Shown in pieces: positions 36,801-43,515 of a stretch of 64,000 nt of DNA (the stretch's first letter is position 1; every line of letters starts with the position of its first letter). The translations under genes and the position numbers were made by a program. The notes below the pieces were generated by a model. That model was given only the letters and a program-made list of their open reading frames with translations. It ran no database searches and was not told the DNA's origin. This stretch comes from CAVVIH01 sp963748295 (GTDB taxonomy: Bacteria > Acidobacteriota > Vicinamibacteria > Vicinamibacterales > 2-12-FULL-66-21). Where the stretch lies: positions 248,001 through 312,000 of the forward strand of contig CAVVIH010000004.1 of assembly GCA_963748295.1 (NCBI GenBank), read 5' to 3'.

Positions 36801-36906
36801 GAACCACGGCGAGTTCAACATGGTGTTCAACTCGGTCCTCAACTGGAACGACATGCCGACCGCCAGCCAGCCTGCCGCGCCGACGACGGCGGGCGGTGGA
36901 CGATAG
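33819..36906 (+). CDS. Secreted M14 zinc carboxypeptidase with RGG-rich insert (frameshifted)
   Basis: About 1030 residues; ATG at 33819 with AAGGGAG upstream; signal peptide 1-30 (LSAAVLLAAISIPAQ). Zinc site H178-S-G-E181 with His293 in IMHDLHES. HDNNRD (264-269) and VADPDGRDRN match M14 substrate motifs. Between about 375 and 490 lies a long Gly/Arg/Ala-rich insert with reiterated RGG, GRG and RGEA motifs. The frame changes near 35565. The C-terminal part (GGTLVTMGNAVRFPTELGFA, VFYGYTDRLMPIKY) is the same amidotransferase-like domain as in the 2587 paralogue. It would be extracellular or periplasmic and hydrolyse peptides or amide-linked compounds. Confidence 0.85.
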
Positions 36907-36917
36907 ATAATAGAGAC

Positions 36918-37493
36918 ATGACCGACAAGGACATTTTCGCGGAACGGGGCCGATCGCTCGAAGACGATTACTTCAGGAAGAAGGATCGCGAGCTCATAGA
37001 GAAGATGAAGCGGGTGGCGCAGGAAGACCAGTCGCGCCGCGAGCTGGGCGAGCGGACCGGCCTCACCGATCCGGAGCTGCTCAAGGATCTGCAGGATCTC
37101 GGCTTCACGCCGGAGACGCTCGTGCTGCTGCCGATCGTCCCGGTGATTCAGCTCGCGTGGGCCGAAGGCGGGATCACGGCGGCCGAGCGGACGCTGATCG
37201 TCGACCTCGCGCGTCAGCGCGGCATCGCCCACGGCAGCGTCGCGGATCGCCAGCTCGAGGAATGGATGACCAATCGCCCCGACCCGTCGGTGTTCAGCCG
37301 CGCGACGCGCCTCATCCGCGCGATCCTCGACTCGGGCCACGACGCCGGGATCATGAGCGCCGACGAAGTCGTGAAGCAGGCGGAGAACATCGCGTATGCC
37401 TCCGGCGGGATGCTCGGCCTCGCCCGGGTGTCGCACGAAGAGAAGGCGATTCTCGCCTCGCTCGCGTCGGCGCTGAAGAGTCGAAAAAGCTGA
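36918..37493 (+). CDS. TerB-like helical protein
   Basis: A 191-residue soluble helical protein. The N-terminal third is charged coiled coil (SLEDDYFRKKDRELIEKMKR, EDQSRRELGERTGL). The rest (VLLPIVPVIQLAWAEGGITA, AERTLIVDLARQRGI, RATRLIRAILDSG) has the helix pattern and acidic turns of the TerB/tellurite-resistance fold, as in LAWAEGGIT followed by ERTLI. ATG at 36918 is chosen by the conserved start of the fold; no strong Shine-Dalgarno. It follows the M14 gene by 11 bp, and its stop overlaps the next gene, so the three may be co-transcribed. Function unknown. Confidence 0.6.
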   Translation: MTDKDIFAERGRSLEDDYFRKKDRELIEKMKRVAQEDQSRRELGERTGLTDPELLKDLQDLGFTPETLVLLPIVPVIQLAWAEGGITAAERTLIVDLARQRGIAHGSVADRQLEEWMTNRPDPSVFSRATRLIRAILDSGHDAGIMSADEVVKQAENIAYASGGMLGLARVSHEEKAILASLASALKSRKS

Positions 37494-37834
37494 CGGCAGG
37501 CCGGGTTCTCACCACGCTTCTCATCGCGGCTCTGGCCGGCGCCTGCTCGCGCGAACCGCTGGAGCGGCGAAGTCCGGTCGGCCAGACGCATGCGTATCTC
37601 TGCGCCGACGGCTTCAGGTTCGTCGTGCGCTTCGAGCCGCAGCGCGCGTGGTTGTTTCTTCCCGATGGCACCACTTCCGTGCCGCAGGTGCCGACCCGGA
37701 GCGGGCTGCTCTACACGAATCGGCGGACGACGTTCACGGTGGAGCAGGAGATGGGACGCCTGCAGATCCCCGGCGCCGCGGAGCACACGAGGTGCGTGAA
37801 CCAACCCGAGGAAGCCAGCCGCGCACTCAAATAG
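37490..37834 (+). CDS. MliC-like lipoprotein (lysozyme-inhibitor fold)
   Basis: About 113 residues. VLTTLLIAALAGACSRE is a lipoprotein signal with lipobox LAGAC. The mature domain (THAYLCADGFRFVVRFE, RAWLFLPDGTTSVPQV, SGLLYTNRRTTFTVEQEMGR and HTRCVN) follows the MliC pattern: Cys near the start, a beta sandwich, a Gly-x-x-Tyr turn and a final Cys forming a disulfide. MliC proteins inhibit C-type lysozyme at the outer membrane. The frame has no ATG, GTG or TTG before the signal sequence. The CTG at 37490, overlapping the upstream TGA, is the best start available, or an indel has removed it. Confidence 0.6.
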   Translation: MTAGRVLTTLLIAALAGACSREPLERRSPVGQTHAYLCADGFRFVVRFEPQRAWLFLPDGTTSVPQVPTRSGLLYTNRRTTFTVEQEMGRLQIPGAAEHTRCVNQPEEASRALK

Positions 37835-37888
37835 CCCTTCGACTCGCTCCGTCGCTCAGGGCAGGCGCTTCGACTCGCTCAGGGCAGG
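37835..37888. repeat. CTTCGACTCGCTC repeat, stop codon to stop codon
   Basis: Two copies of CTTCGACTCGCTC(...)AGGGCAGGC lie head to tail. They fill the spacer exactly from the TAG of the MliC-like gene (37832-37834) to the TAG of the convergent YdeI-like gene (37889-37891). A related sequence forms the first codons of the galactokinase-like gene near 53727-53750. Confidence 0.75.
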
Positions 37889-38482
37889 CTACATGTACTT
37901 CCAGTTCCGGGCCTTCCCCTCGGCAATCCAGCCGATCGCCGTTTCGAGCCGCTTCTGACGCGTGGTGTCGGTCTTCGCCTCGGTCAGCCATTCCACGTAT
38001 TCCTTCTTGTGGCTGTACGGGAATTCCTGAAACGCCGCGTGCGCCTGCTTGTTTTTCTTCAGTGCGGCGGTGAGGTCTGAGGGAACCCTGAGCGGCTTGC
38101 GCGGCCCCTTCGGAGCCATTCTCGCCACCTTCACCCCGTCGTCATTGAGCTTCGCCGCCCGCTTGACCAGGGCGGCGAGCGTCTTGTCACTGGGCAGGTC
38201 GCTGAGCGATTCGATGCGGCCGAACTGTCCCATCGCGTCGGCGCTCTGCTTGCCGTCCGTGAGCAGGCTGCCCTTCCAGAAGCCGAACGTGCAGTGGTTC
38301 TTGAATGCCGCCATGCCGCACAGGATGCCCTTGTACATGAACGCCGGCATGCGCCACTTCAGGTCCTCTTCGACTTCCGGGAGCGCGGCGTGAACGACCT
38401 TGCGGATGTGCCGCAGTATGGGTTTGGCGAAGTCCGCGGACTTCTCGATGTATGCGTCGATGCGGGGATCCTTGCTGCCCAT
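37889..38482 (-). CDS. YdeI/OmdA-family protein with DUF1801 domain
   Basis: A 197-residue cytoplasmic protein. DPRIDAYIEKSADFAKPILR, HAALPEVEEDLKWRMPAFMY and GMAAFKNHCTFGFWKG form the DUF1801 (iron-sulfur-scaffold/YdhG-like) domain. The C-terminus (VPSDLTAALKKNKQAHAAFQ, SHKKEYVEWLTEAKTDTTRQ, RLETAIGWIAEGKARNWKYM) is the OmdA/bacteriocin-protection repeat. ATG at 38482 has GGAGGATGAACCC upstream; the ATG three codons earlier overlaps that site. Homologues occur as stress or bacteriocin-tolerance proteins, but the mechanism is not established. The large repeat array begins about 90 bp upstream. Confidence 0.85.
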   Translation of the reverse strand: MGSKDPRIDAYIEKSADFAKPILRHIRKVVHAALPEVEEDLKWRMPAFMYKGILCGMAAFKNHCTFGFWKGSLLTDGKQSADAMGQFGRIESLSDLPSDKTLAALVKRAAKLNDDGVKVARMAPKGPRKPLRVPSDLTAALKKNKQAHAAFQEFPYSHKKEYVEWLTEAKTDTTRQKRLETAIGWIAEGKARNWKYM

Positions 38483-38570
38483 CGGGTTCATCCTCCGGGC
38501 GGCATCCTAGCATGCAGGTTGGGGCGCGCTTCTTTGAAGTTGCGGTTCGTATCCGCGGGTTGACGCGGGT

Positions 38571-39202
38571 CCTCTCACGAGACGCGGATTCGCGCGGATT
38601 ACGTATCCACGAAACGCGGATGTACGCGGACTGACTCGGATTATTTCCGAAACGCGGATTCGCGCGGATTACGTATTCACGAAACGCGGATGTACGCGGA
38701 TGACTCAAACTATTCACGAAACGCGGATGTACGCGGATGACTCGGATTATTTCCGAAACGCGGATTCGCGCGGATTACGTATGCACGAAACGCGGATGTA
38801 CGCGGATGACTCAAACTATTCACGAAACGCGGATGGACGCGGATCTCGGATTGTTTCCGAAACGCGGATTCGCGCGGATTACGTATGCACGAAACGCGGA
38901 TTCACGCAGATTGACTCAAACTATTCACGAAACGCGGATTTACGCGGATGACTCGGATGTTTTCCGAGACGCGAATTCGCGCGGATTACGTATGCACGAA
39001 ACGCGGATTTACGCGGATGACTCAAACTATTCACGAAACGCGGATGTACGCGGATGACTCGGATTATTTCCGAAACGCGGATTCGCGCGGATTACGTATG
39101 CACGAAACGCGGATTTACGCGGATGACTCAAACTATTCACGAAACGCGGATTTACGCGGATGACTCGGATTTTTCCGAGACGCGGATTCGCGCGGATCAA
39201 CG
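38571..39202. repeat. Higher-order CGCGGAT doublet array (about 105-bp period, six copies)
   Basis: About 18 sub-units of 32-37 bp, each with two CGCGGAT words 10 bp apart. Three sub-unit types alternate: A ends ATTACGTATGCAC, B ends CTCAAACTATTCAC, C ends CTCGGATTATTTCC. The A-B-C block repeats with A units at 38585, 38655, 38761, 38865, 38972, 39078 and 39183, spacing 104-107 bp after a shorter first copy. Open frames across it (repeats of HETRMYADDS and NADSRGLRMHE) are by-products of the repeat, since the period is not a multiple of three. Confidence 0.95.
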
Positions 39203-39217
39203 ACAGACCGTCCGGCG

Positions 39218-39244
39218 CTCGTAGCGCAGGCCTTCAGGCCTGCC
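39218..39244. repeat. Short GTAGCGCAG REP-like element at the array centre
   Basis: TCGTAGCGCAGGCCTTCAGGCCTGC is a copy of the element at 16852-16934, with the palindrome CAGGCCTTCAGGCCTG. It sits between the two oppositely oriented halves of the CGCGGAT/ATCCGCG array. Confidence 0.7.
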
Positions 39245-39253
39245 TAATGTCAG

Positions 39254-39549
39254 AGATCCGTGCAACTCCGCGTCGATCCGCGTCCCGTCGAAAGAAATCC
39301 GCGTCGATCCGCGTTCCGTTAAAGAAGCATCCGCGCCGATCCGCGTTCCGTTGAAAAGAGAATCCGTGTCGATCCGCGTTCCGTTGAAAGGAGATCCGCG
39401 TAGATCCGCGTTCCGTTGAAAGGAGAATCCGTGTAAATCCGCGTTCCGTTAAAAGGAGAATCCGTGTAAATCCGCGTTCCGTTAGAAGGAGAATCCGTGT
39501 AAATCCGCGTCTCTGAAAAATCTCATATCCGCGTCGATCCGCGTCTCAC
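39254..39549. repeat. 33-34-bp ATCCGCG doublet array in inverted orientation
   Basis: About nine sub-units of the form ATCCGCGT-nn-ATCCGCGTTCCGTTGAAAGG, 32-34 bp apart, in the opposite orientation to the array at 38571-39202. It is closely related to the 34-bp array at 19304-19502. The last doublet ends GATCCGCGTC, directly joined to the TGA stop (TCA on this strand, 39546) of the minus-strand MATE gene. Confidence 0.9.
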
Positions 39550-40892
39550 ACCTCGTAATGGACCATGCGGATCCGCATCTCGCGCTGCAGCAGCACCAGG
39601 TTCATGATCAGCTGCACCGCGATCGAAGCGGCGGAGATGTACCAGATCCACCGCAGCGCAAAATCCTCGTGGCGCGACAGGATAATCACGGGAACCGTGA
39701 CGAGCAGTATCCGGGTGAAGGACGAAACGAGCGGCGGGAAGGTGTTGCCCAGCGCCTGGAACATGCTCGACGACACGAAGACGATCCCTGACGCCACGAA
39801 GCTCCACGAGACGATGCGAAAGTACTCCGAGCCCACCGCCGCCACGCCGGGATCGTCCGAGAAGACCCGAATGAGCTCTTCGGGAAACGTGTAGCAGACT
39901 ACCGCGAGCGCGATCATCACGGCGGCCGCAAGCGAAGCGGCGGTCTTGAACGCGCCCTTCACACGCGCGCGCTGGCGCGCGCCGAAATTCTGACCGGCGA
40001 CCGGCGCGACCGCGAATCCCAGCGCGATGACCGGCATGAAGCCGGCCTGGACGATCCGGAGCGCGATGCCGAACCCCGCCTGCGCGGCGGCGCCGAACCG
40101 CCGCGTGATCGTGTAGACCACGAACAGGTACACCGCCATCAACCCGAACTCCGCGCCGGCAGGCAGGCCGACACGCAGCATCTGCCACCACAACGAGAGC
40201 TGCGGCCTCCACAGCGTGCGGCGGAAATGCAGGTACGCCTCGCTGCCCTTGAAGTAGGTCGCGAGCCAGACCGTTCCGACCACCACGGCGACGAGCGAGG
40301 CGATTGCCGCTCCGGCTACGCCGAGTGGCCGGGGCGTCCCCCAGCCGAAGATGAGGATCGGCGCGAGCACGATGTTGATGATGACCGATGCCGTCTGCAC
40401 GATCATCCCGGGCTTGAAGTTCCCCGTGCCTCTCAGCGCCGCGCTCATCGCGACGATGGCGAACTGCAGGCCCATCGCCGGGATGTACCAGAGCAGGTAG
40501 TCCGCGGCGAGAGCGGCGGTCGCTTCGTCGGCGCTGAGGGTTCGCGCATAGGCCAGGCGCAGCGCCATCGCAACCGTCAGGAACAGGATCCCGGCGACGA
40601 CGCCGAGCACCTGTGCCTGGTTGAACACGAGCTGGGCGCGCGGGTGATCCTTGCTGCCGACCGCGTGCGAGATGACGGTCGTGGTTCCGACCGCCAGCAT
40701 CTGGGTGATGGCGAGGACGATGAAGGTCAGGTTGCCGGCGATGGCGACCGCGGCGACGGCCTCCTTTCCCAGCCGTCCGACCCAGTACAGGTCGATGAGG
40801 AAATACAGCGTCTGGAAGACCATCGTCACGAGCATGAAGCTCGTGGTCTTCAAGAGGTGGCGTGTGATCGATCCGGTGGTCAGGTCGTGCAT
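39546..40892 (-). CDS. MATE family efflux transporter
   Basis: A 448-residue polytopic protein with twelve predicted helices. TTGSITRHLLKTTSFMLVTM and LYFLIDLYWVGRLGKEAVAA are the MATE N-lobe start. LRGTGNFKPGMIVQTASVII closes the first half. GAAAQAGFGIALRIVQAGFM and VAGQNFGARQRARVKGAFKT are the C-lobe equivalents. It would export organic cations or drugs in exchange for Na+ or H+. ATG at 40892 gives the usual start; a longer upstream frame is not supported. It is divergent from pruA. Its 3' end abuts the ATCCGCG array. Confidence 0.92.
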   Translation of the reverse strand: MHDLTTGSITRHLLKTTSFMLVTMVFQTLYFLIDLYWVGRLGKEAVAAVAIAGNLTFIVLAITQMLAVGTTTVISHAVGSKDHPRAQLVFNQAQVLGVVAGILFLTVAMALRLAYARTLSADEATAALAADYLLWYIPAMGLQFAIVAMSAALRGTGNFKPGMIVQTASVIINIVLAPILIFGWGTPRPLGVAGAAIASLVAVVVGTVWLATYFKGSEAYLHFRRTLWRPQLSLWWQMLRVGLPAGAEFGLMAVYLFVVYTITRRFGAAAQAGFGIALRIVQAGFMPVIALGFAVAPVAGQNFGARQRARVKGAFKTAASLAAAVMIALAVVCYTFPEELIRVFSDDPGVAAVGSEYFRIVSWSFVASGIVFVSSSMFQALGNTFPPLVSSFTRILLVTVPVIILSRHEDFALRWIWYISAASIAVQLIMNLVLLQREMRIRMVHYEV

Positions 40893-40954
40893 GGCGGTCT
40901 GGTATCCGGCAAGAGAGTAATATAGAGCTTTCCTTGATGCAGGACGCGCCGACT

Positions 40955-42700
40955 ATGACTACAACCGTAACAACCGCCCCAAACGCGCCGAACACTTCGA
41001 GCCCTTCGACCGGCAGCGGGGTCGTCCTCAACGCGGCATTTGCCGGCGTTCGCCGGGTGCCCCAGCCGGTCAACGACCCCAATCGCACGTATGCGCCCGG
41101 CTCGCCGGAACGCGCCGACCTGAAGGCGCGGCTGGAAAAGATGGCCGGGGAAAAAATCGAGATTCCGATCATCATCGGCGGACGCGAGATCCGGACCGGC
41201 CGCATCGAGAAGACGGTGATGCCGCACGACCACGGTCATGTGCTCGCGGAGTATCACCTCGCCGGCCCGGAGCAGATCCAGCAGGCGATTGCCGCGTCCA
41301 GGGAGGCCCGGCGCGAGTGGGCGAGCTGGCCCTGGGAAGATCGCGCCGCGGTCATGCTCCGCGCGGCGGAGCTGCTCGCCACCACCTGGCGCTCGACCTT
41401 GAATGCCGCGACGATGCTCGGCCAGTCGAAGACCGCGTTCCAGGCGGAGATCGATGCCGCGTCGGAGATGGTCGACTTCTGGCGATTCAACACCTACTTC
41501 GCGCAGGAGTTGTATCACGAGCAGCCGATCAGCAGCCCCGGCATGTGGAACCAGATGGAGTACCGCGCGCTCGAGGGCTTCGTCTACGCGATCTCGCCGT
41601 TCAACTTCACCGCCATCGGCGGCAACCTGACGACCGCGCCGGCGCTGATGGGCAATACCGTCATCTGGAAGCCGGCGTCGACCGCAATGCTGAGCGGCTA
41701 CTACACCATGCGGCTGCTCGAAGCGGCCGGCATGCCTCCGGGGGTCATCAACTTCGTCCCGGGCGAGTCGGTCCAGATCACCAACCTGCTGCTCGATTCT
41801 CCCGAGCTCGCCGGCATCCACTTCACCGGCAGCACGAGCGTGTTCAACAGCATGTGGAAGAAGGTCGGGGAGAACATCGGCAAGTACCGGTCGTATCCAC
41901 GGCTCGTCGGCGAAACCGGCGGCAAGGACTTCATCGTCGCCCACGCGTCGGCCGATCCGCAGGAGGTCGCGGTCGCGATCGCGCGCGGCGGGTTCGAGTA
42001 CCAGGGACAGAAGTGTTCGGCGGCGAGCCGCGTCTACGTTCCGCAGTCGCTGTGGGGTGACGTCCGCGACCGCACCGTCGCGATGATGAAGGAGATCAAG
42101 ATCGGCGACGTCCGCGACTTCCGCAACTTCATGGGCGCCGTCATCGACAAGAAGGCGTTCTCGAAGATCAGCGAATACCTCGAGGATGCCAAGAAGAACG
42201 CGAAGGTGCTGTCGGGCGGAACGGCGAAAGGCGAGCGCGGATACTTCATCGAGCCGACGCTGATCGAGACGACCGATCCGGGCTACCGGCTGTTGTGCGA
42301 GGAGATCTTCGGGCCGGTTGTCACCGCATACGTGTATCCCGACAACCAGTGGCAGGAGACGCTCGAGGTCGTCGATCGCACGTCGCCGTACGCGTTGACG
42401 GGCGCGGTGTTCGGCCGCGATCGCGCGGCGATTCGCGAGGCGCTCAGCGCGCTGCGCAATTCGGCGGGCAACTTCTATATCAACGACAAGCCGACCGGCG
42501 CGGTCGTCGGCCAGCAGCCGTTCGGCGGCGCGCGCGGATCGGGCACGAACGACAAGGCCGGATCGAAGCTGAATCTGGTGCGCTGGGTCAGCGCCCGCAC
42601 GGTCAAGGAAACGCTGGCGCCGCCGCGCGACTACAAGTATCCGTTCATGTCAGAGGAGTATGAGGGTTCGGCGCGGCTGCCTCGAATGGGCAGCCGCTAG
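40955..42700 (+). CDS. pruA: L-glutamate gamma-semialdehyde (pyrroline-5-carboxylate) dehydrogenase
   Basis: A 581-residue aldehyde dehydrogenase of the RocA/PruA type. The family N-terminus is NDPNRTYAPGSPERADLKAR with IPIIIGGREIRTGRI. FVYAISPFNFTAIGGNLTTA and GNTVIWKPASTAMLSGYYTM are the NAD site. The catalytic Glu is in LVGETGGKDFI and the catalytic Cys in YQGQKCSAASRVYVP. EEIFGPVV and NFYINDKPTGAVVGQQPFGG close the domain. It oxidises glutamate semialdehyde to glutamate in proline/arginine catabolism. ATG at 40955 has AGGAC upstream; ATG 40937 and TTG 40934 are in-frame alternatives. No proline dehydrogenase gene is adjacent. Confidence 0.93.
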   Translation: MTTTVTTAPNAPNTSSPSTGSGVVLNAAFAGVRRVPQPVNDPNRTYAPGSPERADLKARLEKMAGEKIEIPIIIGGREIRTGRIEKTVMPHDHGHVLAEYHLAGPEQIQQAIAASREARREWASWPWEDRAAVMLRAAELLATTWRSTLNAATMLGQSKTAFQAEIDAASEMVDFWRFNTYFAQELYHEQPISSPGMWNQMEYRALEGFVYAISPFNFTAIGGNLTTAPALMGNTVIWKPASTAMLSGYYTMRLLEAAGMPPGVINFVPGESVQITNLLLDSPELAGIHFTGSTSVFNSMWKKVGENIGKYRSYPRLVGETGGKDFIVAHASADPQEVAVAIARGGFEYQGQKCSAASRVYVPQSLWGDVRDRTVAMMKEIKIGDVRDFRNFMGAVIDKKAFSKISEYLEDAKKNAKVLSGGTAKGERGYFIEPTLIETTDPGYRLLCEEIFGPVVTAYVYPDNQWQETLEVVDRTSPYALTGAVFGRDRAAIREALSALRNSAGNFYINDKPTGAVVGQQPFGGARGSGTNDKAGSKLNLVRWVSARTVKETLAPPRDYKYPFMSEEYEGSARLPRMGSR

Positions 42701-42731
42701 ACCCAGGCGGGGAACATGGAAGGAGCAGAGC

Positions 42732-42953
42732 TCAGCAGGTTACTTGAGCCTGAGCCTGCATGCGCGCGAGCGCTCGTCGGGCCACCTCCTGTAATGTCAT
42801 GGCGCGCTCACACGCCTGGAACCAGGTGGTCACGTTCTCTTCAAGGACCGTTTCCCTGTGCGCCGATACGCGAAGGTGCGGGCGCCCCTCAGTGCTCAGG
42901 TGACAAGAGAACATCCCTTCGCGCCAGAGCCGCACAGCCACGATGTCGTTCAT
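42732..42953 (-). CDS. Small hypothetical protein, possible paralogue of the 43243 gene
   Basis: A 73-residue protein with no recognised family: VRLWREGMFSCHLSTEGRPH, LRVSAHRETVLEENVTTWFQ, then a helical tail ACERAMTLQEVARRALARMQ. The WREGxxxCxx beta-like opening, hydrophobic strand, ETVLEE and long Arg/Ala helix line up with the 43243 protein (AWREGPLRCEFRREPQG, LLVMNGDELLAREPV, then ASQRARELADSM). The two genes diverge from one 289-bp spacer. ATG at 42953 (MNDIVAV) is the only start. Confidence 0.55.
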   Translation of the reverse strand: MNDIVAVRLWREGMFSCHLSTEGRPHLRVSAHRETVLEENVTTWFQACERAMTLQEVARRALARMQAQAQVTC

Positions 42954-43242
42954 CTACACCTCGTTGAGTAATAAAGGGAATCGTCGTTCAGTTCCAAACC
43001 ACGTCAGCCACACCGTCCTCCAGTGAGTCACCCAGGGGTCGTTCCCTGGCTGAGCTTTAACCACGCGCCGTGCCAAGCGCGAAAAGTTCGAATTTCCGGG
43101 GAAATCAGTCGCGCCGGGCGCCGATTGTCTTGGCGCGCCTAGACGATCGTCCGGCCGGCGCTAGAGATGCGTGCGGTTAAGCCGCACACGCTGGACGCGA
43201 CGGGTTCTGGTTACACTCTTGCAATCGGTGTGTGGGCGACCA
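42954..43242. promoter_or_regulatory. Shared regulatory spacer of two divergent small genes
   Basis: No gene is seen. It holds several short dyads: CCAGGGGTCGTTCCCTGG (about 43030), GAAAAGTTCGAATTTC (about 43083) and GTGCGGTTAAGCCGCAC (about 43171). It is less GC-rich than its surroundings at the left end. It must carry both promoters; no tRNA-like fold is convincing. Confidence 0.35.
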
Positions 43243-43440
43243 ATGAAAAGCCTGACGATCGCGTGGCGCGAAGGGCCCTTGCGATGCGAGTTCCGGCGTG
43301 AACCGCAGGGCAGCTGGCTGCTCGTCATGAACGGTGATGAGCTGCTCGCCAGGGAGCCGGTCGCATCCGTGGCGGTCGCATCGCAGCGAGCGCGAGAGCT
43401 CGCTGACAGCATGCCGATCGCGCGAGCCAAGTGGGCCTGA
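43243..43440 (+). CDS. Small hypothetical protein, possible paralogue of the 42732 gene
   Basis: A 65-residue protein starting at ATG 43243 (MKSLTIAWREGPL). The predicted pattern is two or three strands (TIAWREGPLRCEF, GSWLLVMNGDELLARE) followed by a helix (VASQRARELADSMPIARAKW), a small beta-beta-alpha unit. It resembles the divergent 42732 protein in pattern and in the WREG motif. The upstream in-frame starts are in the spacer and have no protein-like composition. No family is recognised. A 16-bp perfect hairpin follows its stop by 8 bp. Confidence 0.55.
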   Translation: MKSLTIAWREGPLRCEFRREPQGSWLLVMNGDELLAREPVASVAVASQRARELADSMPIARAKWA

Positions 43441-43448
43441 AATCAGCA

Positions 43449-43486
43449 ATCAGCTGTCAGCTCTTAGCTGAGAGCTGACAGCTGAT
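43449..43486. repeat. Perfect 16-bp inverted repeat after a stop codon
   Basis: ATCAGCTGTCAGCTCT (43449-43464) and AGAGCTGACAGCTGAT (43471-43486) are exact reverse complements with a 6-nt loop. The arms are themselves built of AGCTGTCAGCT-like words. No T tract follows, so it is not a standard terminator. Confidence 0.8.
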
Positions 43487-43515
43487 CCCACCCGTGAGAT
43501 CCTCCTGTTTCCAGG

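Noticed and set aside
38560..39354. Long open frames across the array (repeats of HETRMYADDS and NADSRGLRMHE)
   Set aside because: They occur in several frames, follow the DNA repeat, and the 104-107-bp period is not a multiple of three. Treated as by-products of the array, not genes.
38571..39549. CRISPR array
   Set aside because: Repeats and 'spacers' are both reiterated, unit lengths vary (32-37 bp) without unique spacers, the orientation flips in the middle, and there are no cas genes.
43080..43180. Possible tRNA around AGTTCGAAT
   Set aside because: Only a short GAAAAGTTCGAATTTC dyad is present; no acceptor, D or anticodon stems could be assembled.
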